64,000 bases of DNA from an uncultured Bacilli bacterium (GTDB lineage: Bacteria > Bacillota_I > Bacilli_A > RF39 > UBA660), in the NCBI GenBank assembly GCA_934095865.1, contig CAKOKU010000001.1, forward strand, positions 88,693 through 152,692, given 5' to 3'. The translations under genes were made by a program, and so were the position numbers. How positions within the stretch are numbered: position 1 is the stretch's first letter; every line of letters begins with the position of its first letter. The notes below the pieces were generated by a model that did no database searches, had not been told where the DNA came from, and saw only the letters and a program-made list of their open reading frames with translations. Shown piece by piece: positions 52,070 through 61,698 of this stretch.

Positions 52070-53806
52070 ATGAGTAGGACAACCTTTATTTTATTAGGAG
52101 TTACTTATTATATAATATCAGTTATTATAATTATCTTAGTTTTAAATAAAATTAATAAACGAGAAAAAAAGAAATATCAAGATGAAATTTTAGATTTAGA
52201 AGTAGATAAAAATCAAATTATTTCAGCTGATATTATGAGTGAACTACAAAAGGTAGAAGAACTTGTTAATAATGCTTTAATGCAAGAAATATATGGTAAT
52301 TTAAAAAAACGCTTTGATGAGATAAAGAAAAATGATATTCCGGAAATAACTGATAAACTTTTAGAACTTCAAGAACTTTATGATAATAAAAAATACAAAG
52401 ATTTGCAAAGAAGTATTAGTGATGTAGAATTAAAAGTTTATTTAGTAAAGGCTAAAAGTGATTATTTGTTAGGGGAAATTAAACAAATAACGTTGTCAAA
52501 GGGCAAAAACAGAGAAATTGCAACAGCCTTGAAAACAAGATACCGTATGGTTTTAACTGAGTATAATAATTCTAAAAATGATTATAGTTATATTGCTAAA
52601 CCAGTAGAATTACAATTTGAAAATATTGATAAAATGTTTAGTGCTTTTGAAACTAATATGGCTAAGAATAATTATGGGGAAGTTAAGAAGATAATTAGAT
52701 CATTGGAAAATATGATTGGTAATTTAGAATTAGTAATTAAAGAAGGCCCTTCTATAATATTGATGGCTAATAAATTGATACCAAGAAAAGTTGAAGATAT
52801 TAAATCTATTAAAGATAGCATGATAAGAGATGGCTATAATTTGGATTACTTAAATATTGATGATGCTATTGCAGATGCAAATAAAGCTTCCAAACTTGCT
52901 TTAGAAAAAATAAATGTTTTAAATATTACTGATTCTTCAGTGGAATTAAAGACCATTTTAGATTATTTTGATAATTTATATAATGAATTTGATAAAGAAA
53001 AAGCAGCTAAAAATTTATTTATGGATTATTTACGTAGTGTATTAGTAAAAGCTAATAAATTAGAGAAAGCTAATAGTGATTTAAAAAGAAAAACCGCTGA
53101 TTATAAGTATTCTTATGATATAAAAACTGATGATTTAAAAGTGTTAGATGAAATTGCTAAAAGTATAAAAAATGTCAAAAAAGATTATGAAATGTTAACT
53201 AATGCTTACCGTAATAAACAAGTAGCTTTCACTAAATTGTTAAAAGAGATGCAAAAACTAGATTCGACTTTAGAAAATCTAACTAGTAGTTTGAATGAGG
53301 CATATACTAAATTTGGTAATTTAAAAGAAGATGAAATTCAAGCTAAGGAACAATTAGAGGAAATCAGAGAAGTATTAGTTAAAGCTAAAAATAAACTTAA
53401 TCAATATAATTTACCTATAATTCCCGATTTTTATTATACTTATTTGCAAGAAGCTTATTTAGCCATTGATAATGTTAAAAAAGAATTGAATAAGAAACCA
53501 ATTTCTATTGAAACATTGAATATAAGAGTTGATACCGCTAGAGATTTAGCTTTAAAGTTATATAATTCAGCAAAGGAAATTATTAAATCGGCATATATGG
53601 CTGAAACAAGTATTGTCTACGGTAACAGATACCGTTCGTTAAATAATGGGTTAGATGTAGCTTTAATTAGAGCTGAAAATTTATTCTTTAAAGGAGAATA
53701 TAAGAAATCTTTAGAATGTAGTATCAATGCAATTGATGAAATTGAGCCCGATTTTTATCAGAATCTACGTAGTACTGTTATTAATACTGAAAATCAAAAT
53801 AGTTAG
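52070..53806 (+). CDS. ezrA: Septation ring formation regulator EzrA
   Basis: Membrane-anchored cytoskeletal adaptor that controls FtsZ ring assembly. 578 residues from ATG 52070 (GGTGG before it). N-terminal helix outside-in (about residues 4-26), followed by long spectrin-like helical repeats rich in Lys, Glu, Leu and Asn (coiled coil to the end), the EzrA architecture and length. Upstream of a cysteine desulfurase gene, as in Bacillus. Confidence 0.88.
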   Translation: MSRTTFILLGVTYYIISVIIIILVLNKINKREKKKYQDEILDLEVDKNQIISADIMSELQKVEELVNNALMQEIYGNLKKRFDEIKKNDIPEITDKLLELQELYDNKKYKDLQRSISDVELKVYLVKAKSDYLLGEIKQITLSKGKNREIATALKTRYRMVLTEYNNSKNDYSYIAKPVELQFENIDKMFSAFETNMAKNNYGEVKKIIRSLENMIGNLELVIKEGPSIILMANKLIPRKVEDIKSIKDSMIRDGYNLDYLNIDDAIADANKASKLALEKINVLNITDSSVELKTILDYFDNLYNEFDKEKAAKNLFMDYLRSVLVKANKLEKANSDLKRKTADYKYSYDIKTDDLKVLDEIAKSIKNVKKDYEMLTNAYRNKQVAFTKLLKEMQKLDSTLENLTSSLNEAYTKFGNLKEDEIQAKEQLEEIREVLVKAKNKLNQYNLPIIPDFYYTYLQEAYLAIDNVKKELNKKPISIETLNIRVDTARDLALKLYNSAKEIIKSAYMAETSIVYGNRYRSLNNGLDVALIRAENLFFKGEYKKSLECSINAIDEIEPDFYQNLRSTVINTENQNS

Positions 53807-53834
53807 AGTTAAAAGTATGCTCTAGCTTTTTTTT
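53802..53834 (+). terminator. Rho-independent terminator after ezrA
   Basis: GTTAGAG pairs with CTCTAGC (one G-T pair), then T8. Confidence 0.75.
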
Positions 53835-53970
53835 GCATTTAATTATATTGTTATTAATAGTTAGAAGACTAAAAATTTTAAATATCTACTATAAATAAAG
53901 GACGATTGCCATTTAGTAATAGATTAATTAGATAAAGTTTGTTATACTAAAAGGGTGTAAGGTGATTGAA

Positions 53971-55104
53971 GTGATTTATTTAGATTATAGCGCAACAACA
54001 CCAGTTAATGCTGAGTGTTTAGATAGTTATGTTAAAGTTAGTAGGGATTATATAGGAAATCCTAATTCAATACATAGTTTAGGAGTTAAATCAAAGGCTT
54101 TGTTAAGAAGTGCAACTAGACAAATAGCAGATGTTTTGAACATAAAAATGGAAGAAATTATTTATACTAGTGGTGCAACGGAGTCAAATAATATGGCTTT
54201 AATAGGCGTGGCTTTAAGATATAAGAAATTTGGTAATCATATAATTTTATCTAAATTAGAACATCCATCAATGTATAAAATTGCTGAATATTTAGAAAAT
54301 TTAGGCTTTAAAATAAGTTATGTAAATAATGACATTGATGGTTTAATTGATTTAGAAGATTTAAAAAATTTGATAACTGACAAGACCATTTTAGTAAGTA
54401 TTTGTGGTGTTAATAGTGAAACGGGAGTTAGACAACCTCTAAAGACGATTAGACAAATTATTAAAAAAGAGAATTCTAATGCTATTTTTCATAGTGATTT
54501 AACGCAAGCGCTAGGTAAAGTGGCCATAAATTTAAATGATGTTGACTTAGCTAGTTTTTCTGGTCATAAAATATATGGACCTAAAGGGATAGGGTTGCTA
54601 TATAAAAATGAAAAAATTAGTCTTATTCCTATTATTCATGGTAGTAGTAAGGATTTTCCACTACGTGCCGGAACTCCACCACTTCCTTTAATTGTTGCTT
54701 TGTCAAAGGCTATCAGATTATGTACTATTGATTTAGATAAAAAAGAAGCCTATGTAAAGTCCTTAAATGAGAAAATTGTTAACGACTTAAGTCATTATAA
54801 AGATATTGCTATTAATAAAAGTAAATATTCAATTCCACATATTTTAAATATCAGTTTAATGAATATCAAACCTGAAAGTTTTGTGCATGCGATGGAAGAA
54901 CATGAAGTATATTTAAGTACTAATACAGCTTGCTCTTCCGGTGATTTATCAACATCCGTAATGGCAATATATAATGATAAAAGAAGGGCGGTAACCACCA
55001 TAAGAATTAGTTTGTCTTCCCTAACTACATTGGATGAAATAAATAAATTTTTAACATTTTTTCATGGTGAATATCAAAGATTTATTAGACTTGGCTTAAA
55101 ATAA
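53971..55104 (+). CDS. iscS: Cysteine desulfurase (IscS/NifS family)
   Basis: PLP enzyme releasing sulfur from cysteine. 377 residues from GTG 53971, 6 nt after AAGGTG (an alternative GTG at 53962 overlaps the RBS). YLDYSATTPVN at the N-terminus, His in HSDLTQALGK, PLP-Lys in SFSGHKIYGPKG, and the catalytic Cys loop STNTACSSGD. Probably the sulfur donor for ThiI and possibly Fe-S clusters. An extended -10 TGTTATACT lies about 30 bases upstream. Confidence 0.92.
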   Translation: MIYLDYSATTPVNAECLDSYVKVSRDYIGNPNSIHSLGVKSKALLRSATRQIADVLNIKMEEIIYTSGATESNNMALIGVALRYKKFGNHIILSKLEHPSMYKIAEYLENLGFKISYVNNDIDGLIDLEDLKNLITDKTILVSICGVNSETGVRQPLKTIRQIIKKENSNAIFHSDLTQALGKVAINLNDVDLASFSGHKIYGPKGIGLLYKNEKISLIPIIHGSSKDFPLRAGTPPLPLIVALSKAIRLCTIDLDKKEAYVKSLNEKIVNDLSHYKDIAINKSKYSIPHILNISLMNIKPESFVHAMEEHEVYLSTNTACSSGDLSTSVMAIYNDKRRAVTTIRISLSSLTTLDEINKFLTFFHGEYQRFIRLGLK

Positions 55105-55196
55105 AAAAGTTGAATCGAAAAAAGCACAAAAACATATACTAGTAATTTTAGAAAAATTAAGATATAATAAAATAGTATAAGAGGGAATGTGATGAT

Positions 55197-55856
55197 ATGG
55201 ACTTTAATGCAGTAATAAAAAGGCAGACGACGATTGTAGCTATTTCAGTTGCAGTAATGGTTATAATAGTTATAGGAACTAGCTATGCTATGTTTTTAAA
55301 AGTAGCGGATGCTAATGAAGAACAAGTAATTCAATCGGGAACATTATCTATTCAATTAGTTAATGGAACTGGCGATGTTTTTCCTGCTTCACCTGTACCT
55401 GTTGAAGATAGCGAAGGCTTGAAAACCGAAGGTTATAGTTTTTCTGTAAGTAATGCTGGAACTTTAGATCAAGTTTATTTCATTGCCCTTTATGATCCTG
55501 ATATAACTACTGCTAGTACTGCGGCTGAAAAGGCTAAAAAATTACCTTTTAGTAATATTAAAGTTTCAGTTAACAGTGGGACGCCAGTTATTTTAGCTAA
55601 TTGTGAACAGACGACCTTTGAAAAAGATGGTAAGACTTATACAGCTTACATTCTAGAAAAAGGTGTTGAATTGCCTAGTAAAAGTAGTAGTGGTTCTTCT
55701 AACAGCAATTATAAAACATATAATATAAAAATGTGGATTGATGATGATACTAGTGAAAGTATGATTGGTAAAGAGATTTCTTTAAAAATATATGCTTATG
55801 GTGAGGTTAATGAAAAAACAGAAACACAAGCGCCATCTAGTACAACCACAGAGTAA
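55197..55856 (+). CDS. Camelysin/TasA-like exported protein
   Basis: 219 residues, RBS GAGGG, TATAAT at 55163. N-terminal hydrophobic signal (about residues 14-33, VMVIIVIGTSYAMFL), then a beta-rich domain with GTLSIQLVNGTGDVFPASPVPVEDSEGLKT-like sequence (SxGTL and PVxDSEG are typical) and a Ser/Thr-rich C-terminal tail. Same N-terminal module as the larger surface proteins but without the C-terminal domain; only one Cys. Could be a fibre- or matrix-forming subunit (inference). Confidence 0.75.
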   Translation: MDFNAVIKRQTTIVAISVAVMVIIVIGTSYAMFLKVADANEEQVIQSGTLSIQLVNGTGDVFPASPVPVEDSEGLKTEGYSFSVSNAGTLDQVYFIALYDPDITTASTAAEKAKKLPFSNIKVSVNSGTPVILANCEQTTFEKDGKTYTAYILEKGVELPSKSSSGSSNSNYKTYNIKMWIDDDTSESMIGKEISLKIYAYGEVNEKTETQAPSSTTTE

Positions 55857-55892
55857 TGATACATTTAAATCTTTAAAACATTTGTTTGAAAT

Positions 55893-55924
55893 GTAGACAT
55901 AAAAAGGATGTCTACGTTTTTTTT
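55893..55924 (+). terminator. Strong rho-independent terminator
   Basis: GTAGACAT (55893-55900) pairs with ATGTCTAC (55908-55915), then G and T8. The rest of the 55857-56115 gap up to the next promoter shows nothing else. Confidence 0.9.
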
Positions 55925-56076
55925 GCCAATTTAAGATGTAAAATAATTGGCCCAGAAATTTTAGGCAGATTTAAGTATCCAATATTAGAAAAATTAATTT
56001 AGGATTTAAATTCTTTGATATCATTAAAAAGCCATAAAATTATTATTTTTCTTCTTTATTATTATTAAAAAGAAAA

Positions 56077-56108
56077 TAGTTCAAAATGAACTAATACTTT
56101 GATATAAT
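56077..56108 (+). promoter_or_regulatory. Promoter with palindromic operator for the rlmN-prpC-prkC-rsgA-rpe operon
   Basis: TTCAAA (56080-56085), 17-bp spacer, TATAAT (56103-56108) with TGA extended -10. The -35 lies inside a perfect palindrome, TAGTTCA-AAA-TGAACTA (56077-56093), placed where a repressor would block polymerase. Confidence 0.7.
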
Positions 56109-56130
56109 TTAAGGAGTGAAGGTGCATGAT

Positions 56131-57153
56131 ATGAAGAATATTTATGGAATGAAAAGAGCGGATTTAGAAGAATATTTTACTATTATAAATGAAAAGAAAT
56201 TTAAAGCTTTGCAAGTTTTTGAATGGTTGTATTTAAAAAGAGTAAATGATTTTTCATTAATGACTAATATCAAAAAAGAAATTCAAGAAAAATTAAAGCA
56301 AGACTTTACGATGGATATGATTAATTTAGACTCAAGTCAAGATGATAATTTAACCCATAAATATTTATTTAAATTAGCTGACAATAATTATATTGAAGCT
56401 GTTCTTATGGAACATGATTATGGTTTAAGTGTTTGTGTTTCTAGTGAAGTTGGTTGCAATATGGGCTGCAAATTCTGCGAGTCTGGTCGTCGTAAAAAAG
56501 TCCGTAATTTAGAAGCTTATGAAATGGTGGAACAAATTCTTTTAATTGAGGCAAAAATTCAAAAAAGAATATCAAGTGTTGTTGTTATGGGCATTGGGGA
56601 ACCGTTTGATAATTATGACAATTTGATGGATTTTATTCGAATCATAAATGATAGTAAAGGTTTAGCTATTGGGGCTCGACATATTACAGTTTCGACTTGT
56701 GGTTTAGTACCTAAAATATATGATTTTGCTAATGAAGATTTACAAGTTAATTTGGCCTTAAGTTTACATGGACCAGATGATGATATTAGAAATAGATTGA
56801 TGCCTATTAATAAAGTGTATAGTATTAGTAAAGTAATGAAAGCTATCAGTGATTACATAGAGAAAACTAATAGACGAGTTACCATTGAGTATGTTATGCT
56901 AAATAATGTAAATGATAGTGTAGATGCTGCAAGCAAGTTGGCGAAGTTGTTAAAAGGATTAAATGTATATGTTAATTTAATACCATATAATGAAACTAAT
57001 CACATAGAGTTTAGTAAAAGTAGTAAAGAGAGTATTGATAAATTTTATAATACTTTGCAAGCTAATAAAATAAATGTGACGGTTAGAAGAGAATTTGGAG
57101 GCAAGATTGACGCTGCTTGTGGTCAACTTAGAAGTAAAAAGGAGGAATCATAA
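56131..57153 (+). CDS. rlmN: Dual-specificity rRNA/tRNA adenine C2-methyltransferase RlmN
   Basis: Radical SAM enzyme methylating A2503 of 23S rRNA and A37 of tRNAs. 340 residues from ATG 56131 (GAAGGTG before it). [4Fe-4S] motif CNMGCKFCESG, GMGEPFDNY-type VVMGIGEPFDNYDN, and the C-terminal catalytic Cys in DAACGQL. First gene of a five-gene operon; its stop overlaps the prpC start. Confidence 0.95.
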   Translation: MKNIYGMKRADLEEYFTIINEKKFKALQVFEWLYLKRVNDFSLMTNIKKEIQEKLKQDFTMDMINLDSSQDDNLTHKYLFKLADNNYIEAVLMEHDYGLSVCVSSEVGCNMGCKFCESGRRKKVRNLEAYEMVEQILLIEAKIQKRISSVVVMGIGEPFDNYDNLMDFIRIINDSKGLAIGARHITVSTCGLVPKIYDFANEDLQVNLALSLHGPDDDIRNRLMPINKVYSISKVMKAISDYIEKTNRRVTIEYVMLNNVNDSVDAASKLAKLLKGLNVYVNLIPYNETNHIEFSKSSKESIDKFYNTLQANKINVTVRREFGGKIDAACGQLRSKKEES

Positions 57154-57893
57154 TGAAAACCTTTTATTTAACTGATACAGGTATGGTAAGAAGCCATAAT
57201 GAGGATTCTGTAACGATTTTAAAAAATGATGGTGGAGAATATCTTCTTATTGTTGCTGATGGTATGGGTGGTCATCGAGCTGGTGAAGTCGCCTCGTCAA
57301 TGGTAGTAACACACTTGGGGAAAAGATTTAATGATTTAGTTACGGTCGGTACTAAATATGATGCCACTAATTGGTTAAAAGACAACATTAGTGAAGTAAA
57401 TCATCATATTGTTGAATATGCAAGCAATAATCCTGAAAGTAAAGGTATGGGAACTACGGTTGTAATTGCCCTTTTAACAAAAGATTTCTTATTGTATGCT
57501 AATGTTGGTGATTCTAGCGGTTTTGCTATGAAAAATGGGAAGCTTTTAAAAGTTACAAAAGATCACACTCTTGTTCAGCTCCTTGTACAAGCTGGCGACT
57601 TAACAGAGGAAGAAGCTAAATATCATCCTAAAAAGAATGTTTTAATGAGAGCACTTGGTGGAGAAGAAGATGTTGTTCCTGATATTTATGAAGTTGATAT
57701 GTCATTTGATGCTATACTTTTGTGCAGTGATGGCCTTACTAATATGTTAAGTAATGAGCAAATAGAAAAAGTGTTAAATGAACCATATTTAACCGTAGAG
57801 GAAAAAGTAGTGAAATTAATAAAGAAATGTAATGCAAGAGGTGGGACAGATAATATATCTGTGGCGTATTTAGTAAAAGAAAGTGGTGAATAA
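57153..57893 (+). CDS. prpC: PP2C-type Ser/Thr protein phosphatase
   Basis: Dephosphorylates PrkC and its substrates. 246 residues. Metal-binding motifs: RSHNEDS at the N-terminus, ADGMGGHRAGEVAS, LLCSDGLTNML and GGTDNISVAYL. It precedes the kinase gene by 2 bases, the standard phosphatase-kinase pair. Confidence 0.95.
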   Translation: MKTFYLTDTGMVRSHNEDSVTILKNDGGEYLLIVADGMGGHRAGEVASSMVVTHLGKRFNDLVTVGTKYDATNWLKDNISEVNHHIVEYASNNPESKGMGTTVVIALLTKDFLLYANVGDSSGFAMKNGKLLKVTKDHTLVQLLVQAGDLTEEEAKYHPKKNVLMRALGGEEDVVPDIYEVDMSFDAILLCSDGLTNMLSNEQIEKVLNEPYLTVEEKVVKLIKKCNARGGTDNISVAYLVKESGE

Positions 57894-57895
57894 AG

Positions 57896-59620
57896 ATGAT
57901 AATGAAAGGTCAAAAAATAAACGATCGTTATCAGATTATAAAGTCTATTGGTGAAGGGGGCATGGCTAACGTTTATCTTGCTTATGACACTATTTTAGAT
58001 CGTAATGTAGCCGTTAAAGTTTTACGAGGCGATTTAGCTACGGACGAAAAATTTGTTCGACGTTTTCAAAGAGAGGCTTTGTCAGCATCTAGTTTGTCGC
58101 ATCCTAATATTGTAGAAGTTTATGATGTTGGTGAGGATAATGGTCAATATTATATAGTTATGGAATATATTGAAGGGTGTCAATTGAAGCAACTTTTAAA
58201 GAAGCGTGGTAAGCTCACATTAAGTGAAGTAATTGATATTATGTTACAGATAAGCGATGGTCTTTCAGTTGCCCATGATGCCTATATAATTCATCGTGAT
58301 ATAAAACCACAAAATATAATGATTTTGGATAGTGGCCTGGTCAAAATTACTGATTTTGGTATTGCAATGGCTATGAATAGTACTCAATTAACGCAAACTA
58401 ATTCGGTTATGGGTAGTGTTCACTATTTACCACCAGAACAAGCTAATGGTAAAGGTTCAACCTTACAAAGTGATATTTATTCTATGGGAATTTTAATGTA
58501 TGAACTTTTAACTGGGGAGTTGCCATATAAGGGAGATAATGCCGTAGAAATAGCCTTAAAACATTTGAAAGAAAAGTTTCCTAGTATTAGAGAAAAGATG
58601 CCGGAAATACCACAAAGTGTAGAAAATATAATTATTAAAGCCACGGCTAAGAATCCTAAAAATAGGTATGCTGATGCTAGGGCTATGAATGAAGATTTAC
58701 GTACGTGTTTAGATGAATCGCGTGTTAATGAGCCAAAAATTGTTTTACCTTATCCTGAAGGCGATGATAGCTATAAAAGTACTAAGACAGTGAAGAAAGA
58801 TGGAAAGAAGGACGAACTTATCAAAGAAATTAATACTGAAGATTTAGAACCACCTCAAAAACAAAATAAGATTTTTATGGTTTTACTAGCCATCTTTACA
58901 GGTATTGTTGTGGTTATAGCATCTATAATGTTTATGTTGCCTATAATTACGAATCAAAAAGAAATTAAAGTTCCTGATGTAGCTGGATTGGATGTTTCAG
59001 AGGCAATCAGTCGTCTTCAAGATGAAGGATTTAAAATAGCAGATGAACAAAAAGAAGCTACAAGTGATAATGTTCCCACAGGAAAAGTTGTTAAAACTTC
59101 ACCAGCTGTTGGTACTAAGAAAACTAAAGGCAGTGAAGTAACCTTATATATTTCTACTGGTAATAATGGTTTTATTATGGAAGATTTTGTTGGTAAGAAT
59201 TATCTAACAGTTCAAGGAACGCTAGAAGCCTATGGTATTTATGTTATTATTGAAAGAAAAGATGTTACTGATAGTAATATAGATGCTTCTGCAATTTTGG
59301 AACAATCAGTTAAGGCAGGAGAAAAAGTTACTAAAGGTGATACTGTTACTCTTTATATTCCAAATGTATCTGTAAAGTATCCAGATTTTACTAGTGGTGA
59401 TTATACTAAAGAAGAAATCGAAAAATTCTGTACTCAATACAGTGTTACTTGTAAATTTAAAGAAACTAGTAGTGCTACTGGTGATGCTAAGAGTGGAGAT
59501 ATAATTAGTCAATCTCGACATAGTGGAACTACCGTGACTGCTGGGGCCACTCTTACAATAACTATTTATGTTAAAGATGAAGTCGAAGAATGTAATCCAA
59601 ATGAGGAAGTCTGTGAATAA
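57896..59620 (+). CDS. prkC: PASTA-domain Ser/Thr protein kinase
   Basis: Membrane kinase sensing muropeptides or cell-wall state. 574 residues. Kinase domain (about 10-270): GEGGMANVY loop, Lys41 in VAVKVL, HRDIKPQN catalytic loop, DFG, then a juxtamembrane linker, one membrane helix (about 325-350) and three PASTA repeats starting IKVPDVAGLDVSEAI, FIMEDFVGKNYL and SVKYPDFTSGDYTKEE. Two ATGs (57896, 57902) are possible starts. It overlaps rsgA by 8 bases. Confidence 0.95.
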   Translation: MIMKGQKINDRYQIIKSIGEGGMANVYLAYDTILDRNVAVKVLRGDLATDEKFVRRFQREALSASSLSHPNIVEVYDVGEDNGQYYIVMEYIEGCQLKQLLKKRGKLTLSEVIDIMLQISDGLSVAHDAYIIHRDIKPQNIMILDSGLVKITDFGIAMAMNSTQLTQTNSVMGSVHYLPPEQANGKGSTLQSDIYSMGILMYELLTGELPYKGDNAVEIALKHLKEKFPSIREKMPEIPQSVENIIIKATAKNPKNRYADARAMNEDLRTCLDESRVNEPKIVLPYPEGDDSYKSTKTVKKDGKKDELIKEINTEDLEPPQKQNKIFMVLLAIFTGIVVVIASIMFMLPIITNQKEIKVPDVAGLDVSEAISRLQDEGFKIADEQKEATSDNVPTGKVVKTSPAVGTKKTKGSEVTLYISTGNNGFIMEDFVGKNYLTVQGTLEAYGIYVIIERKDVTDSNIDASAILEQSVKAGEKVTKGDTVTLYIPNVSVKYPDFTSGDYTKEEIEKFCTQYSVTCKFKETSSATGDAKSGDIISQSRHSGTTVTAGATLTITIYVKDEVEECNPNEEVCE

Positions 59621-60446
59621 GGGTAAGATAGTATCTATTATAAGCAATCTTTATGGTGTATTAGTAGATGGTGTTTTGGTTAAAGCTAGAGCTAGAGGTA
59701 AATTTAGACAAAATAATATCACGCCAACTGTTGGTGATGAGGTAGAAATTGATGTAGAGAAAAAATATATAATTGATATTTTGCCACGAAAAAACTATTT
59801 GCCTCGACCTAGTATTAGCAATATTGATTTAGTAATTTGTGTTACTAGTTGCAAAGAGCCAGATTTGAGTCTTAATTTACTTGACAAACAATTGGCTTTT
59901 TTAGCACTTAATAATATTCCTAGTATGATAATTTTTACTAAATATGATTTGTTAGATGATTTGGAAAAAGCAAATATTAATAAATTAATGGAGTATTATA
60001 ATAATATTGGTATTGTCTCTTTAATAAATACTGAACTTAATAAGATAAAGAATTGTCTAAAAGGTAAAGAGGTTGGTTTATTAGGTCAGAGCGGAGCAGG
60101 AAAGTCTAGTTTGATTAATACGTTAGGTGGTTTTGGTATAAAAACACAAGCTATATCTAAAGCATTAGGGCGTGGCGTGCATACAACTAGACATGTAGAA
60201 ATTTATCCAATTGGTGATTTTTACTTAATAGATACCCCTGGTTTTAGTGCCTTGGATTTAAATTTTACTGATGCTGCTAAATTGAAAGATGGTTTTATTG
60301 AATTTAAGAATTATCATTGTCGATTTAATGACTGTCTTCATTATAAAGAGATTGATTGCGGTGTTAAAGAAGCTTTAGGTAAAGAAATTTTAAATAGTCG
60401 GTATGAGAATTATATTAGTTTTTTGGAGAAAGAAAAATGGAAATAA
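59613..60446 (+). CDS. rsgA: Small ribosomal subunit biogenesis GTPase RsgA
   Basis: Circularly permuted GTPase for late 30S maturation. 278 residues from GTG 59613, 6 nt after GAGG and within the end of prkC; the longer open frame from 59568 lies fully inside prkC. OB-fold N-terminus, TKYD (G4) before GQSGAGKSSLIN (G1), DTPGF (G3), and the zinc motif CRFNDCLHYKEIDCGV. Overlaps rpe by 10 bases. Confidence 0.94.
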   Translation: MNKGKIVSIISNLYGVLVDGVLVKARARGKFRQNNITPTVGDEVEIDVEKKYIIDILPRKNYLPRPSISNIDLVICVTSCKEPDLSLNLLDKQLAFLALNNIPSMIIFTKYDLLDDLEKANINKLMEYYNNIGIVSLINTELNKIKNCLKGKEVGLLGQSGAGKSSLINTLGGFGIKTQAISKALGRGVHTTRHVEIYPIGDFYLIDTPGFSALDLNFTDAAKLKDGFIEFKNYHCRFNDCLHYKEIDCGVKEALGKEILNSRYENYISFLEKEKWK

Positions 60447-61069
60447 ATGTATCATTTTTAAAAAGTAAAATGAATTTAAATGACACTTTGATAGAAATTA
60501 ATAAAATAGATGGTGTTGGTGTTCATATTGACTTTATGGATGGAACATTTGTTGATGGTAGTAGTTGCTCTATTGAAGAGTTGACATTATTAAAAAATAT
60601 AAATAAATTAAAAGAAGCTCATGTAATGGTTTCGGAGCCATTAAAGTATTTAGAAGAGTTTAGCAGACTTGGCATAAAGTATTATTTATTTCATTATGAA
60701 GCTGTGGATAACTCATTAGAAGTAATTAAGGAAATTGCCAGATATGGAATTAGACCAGGTATTGTAATAAATCCTGAAACTTCTATTGATAAAATAAGAT
60801 ATTTGCTGAAGTATGTTGATACTGTTCTAGTTATGAGTGTTAATCCGGGAATGGGAGGACAAAAATTTTTAACAGAAACTTTAGATAAACTTCGCCAATT
60901 ACGTGCTATTTTTAAAGGCAGAATCGAAGTAGATGGTGGTGTGAATGGTGAAAATATCTCATTGCTTTCTAATTTATGCGATGCGGTTGTTTGCGGCTCG
61001 TATATATGTATGAGTTCAAATTATCAGGAAGCTGTTAATAAATTAATGTCAATAAAAGATAATAGTTAG
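60437..61069 (+). CDS. rpe: Ribulose-phosphate 3-epimerase family protein
   Basis: TIM-barrel epimerase of the pentose phosphate pathway. 210 residues. HIDFMDGTFVDG (metal His-x-Asp), HVMVSEPLKYL, FHYEAVD, VMSVNPGMGGQKF and the second catalytic Asp in IEVDGGVN. The N-terminal VSFLKSK replaces the usual SILSADF, so the sequence is somewhat divergent, but the metal and acid/base residues are present. Last gene of the rlmN operon, a common association with rsgA and prkC. Confidence 0.9.
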   Translation: MEINVSFLKSKMNLNDTLIEINKIDGVGVHIDFMDGTFVDGSSCSIEELTLLKNINKLKEAHVMVSEPLKYLEEFSRLGIKYYLFHYEAVDNSLEVIKEIARYGIRPGIVINPETSIDKIRYLLKYVDTVLVMSVNPGMGGQKFLTETLDKLRQLRAIFKGRIEVDGGVNGENISLLSNLCDAVVCGSYICMSSNYQEAVNKLMSIKDNS

Positions 61070-61078
61070 GTGTAATAA

Positions 61079-61122
61079 AAAAGTGTAGTAGAAAAATAAA
61101 TTTTCTATTACACTTTTATTTT
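61079..61122. terminator. Strong terminator after rpe
   Basis: A 17-bp stem (AAAAGTGTAGTAGAAAA against TTTTCTATTACACTTTT, one mismatch-level G-T) followed by ATTTTT; also usable on the minus strand. Confidence 0.85.
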
Positions 61123-61201
61123 TGACTTAATAAATGTTTTAATATTATTTATTAGACAATTTTACTTATTAATAATTATAATGCATTTGTATTTGATTTT
61201 T

Positions 61202-61468
61202 TTATTGCTCTTTCACATACATATATACTCTTTTTGGTAAAGTCTTGGCTTTTTTGGCAGTTTCTTCATTAAAAAGAAGTTCAGCCTTTATTTCTAAGGC
61301 TTTAGCTATAATTTCTAGATTGTTTAGAGTTAAGTTAGCTTCGCCATTTTCAACAATACTAATATAAGCCATTTTAAATCTTGTTAATTCTGCAAACTTC
61401 TCTTGCGTATATCCTTTTTGATAACGATACAATTTGGTATTTAATCCAACAATTTCCATTAATTTCAT
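61202..61468 (-). CDS. XRE-family helix-turn-helix regulator
   Basis: 88 residues. HTH_3 domain at about residues 9-66: TKLYRYQKGYTQEKFAELT, YISIVENGEANLTLNNL, IIAKALEI. The short basic tail KAKTLPKRVYMYVKEQ carries no other domain. RBS AAGGGAG. On its own strand it is preceded by a structured leader (61606-61692) with possible terminators. Target unknown; could regulate the neighbouring transcript or itself. Confidence 0.88.
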   Translation of the reverse strand: MKLMEIVGLNTKLYRYQKGYTQEKFAELTRFKMAYISIVENGEANLTLNNLEIIAKALEIKAELLFNEETAKKAKTLPKRVYMYVKEQ

Positions 61469-61605
61469 TTTTCATTACTCCCTTACTTTTATCATGCTCA
61501 GTTAAGAGCAAAATTAATTATATATAAATTATAAATATAAGATTTAATAATATTAATACCGTTAAACTATAATAATTTATATATTAAATACGTGAGTAAT
61601 AAAAG

Positions 61606-61692
61606 GAGACAGCTATAACCACTGTCTCAAAAAGAATAAAAAGGGGTTGGCTAGTGTGATACTAGCACCAACTTGCTGTTCGCAAATTGGTA
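61606..61692 (-). ncRNA. Structured small RNA or attenuator-like leader
   Basis: Minus-strand transcript from the promoter at 61727-61699. Hairpin 1: ACCAATTTGC/GCAAGTTGGT (61691-61667). Hairpin 2: GTTGG-CTAGT type stem (61672-61646) followed by C4T5, a terminator; it shares the GTTGG bases with hairpin 1, so the two exclude each other. Hairpin 3: GAGACAG/CTGTCTC (61628-61606) followed by CCTTTT. No open frame of note. Family not recognised. Confidence 0.5.
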
Positions 61693-61698
61693 TTTAAT

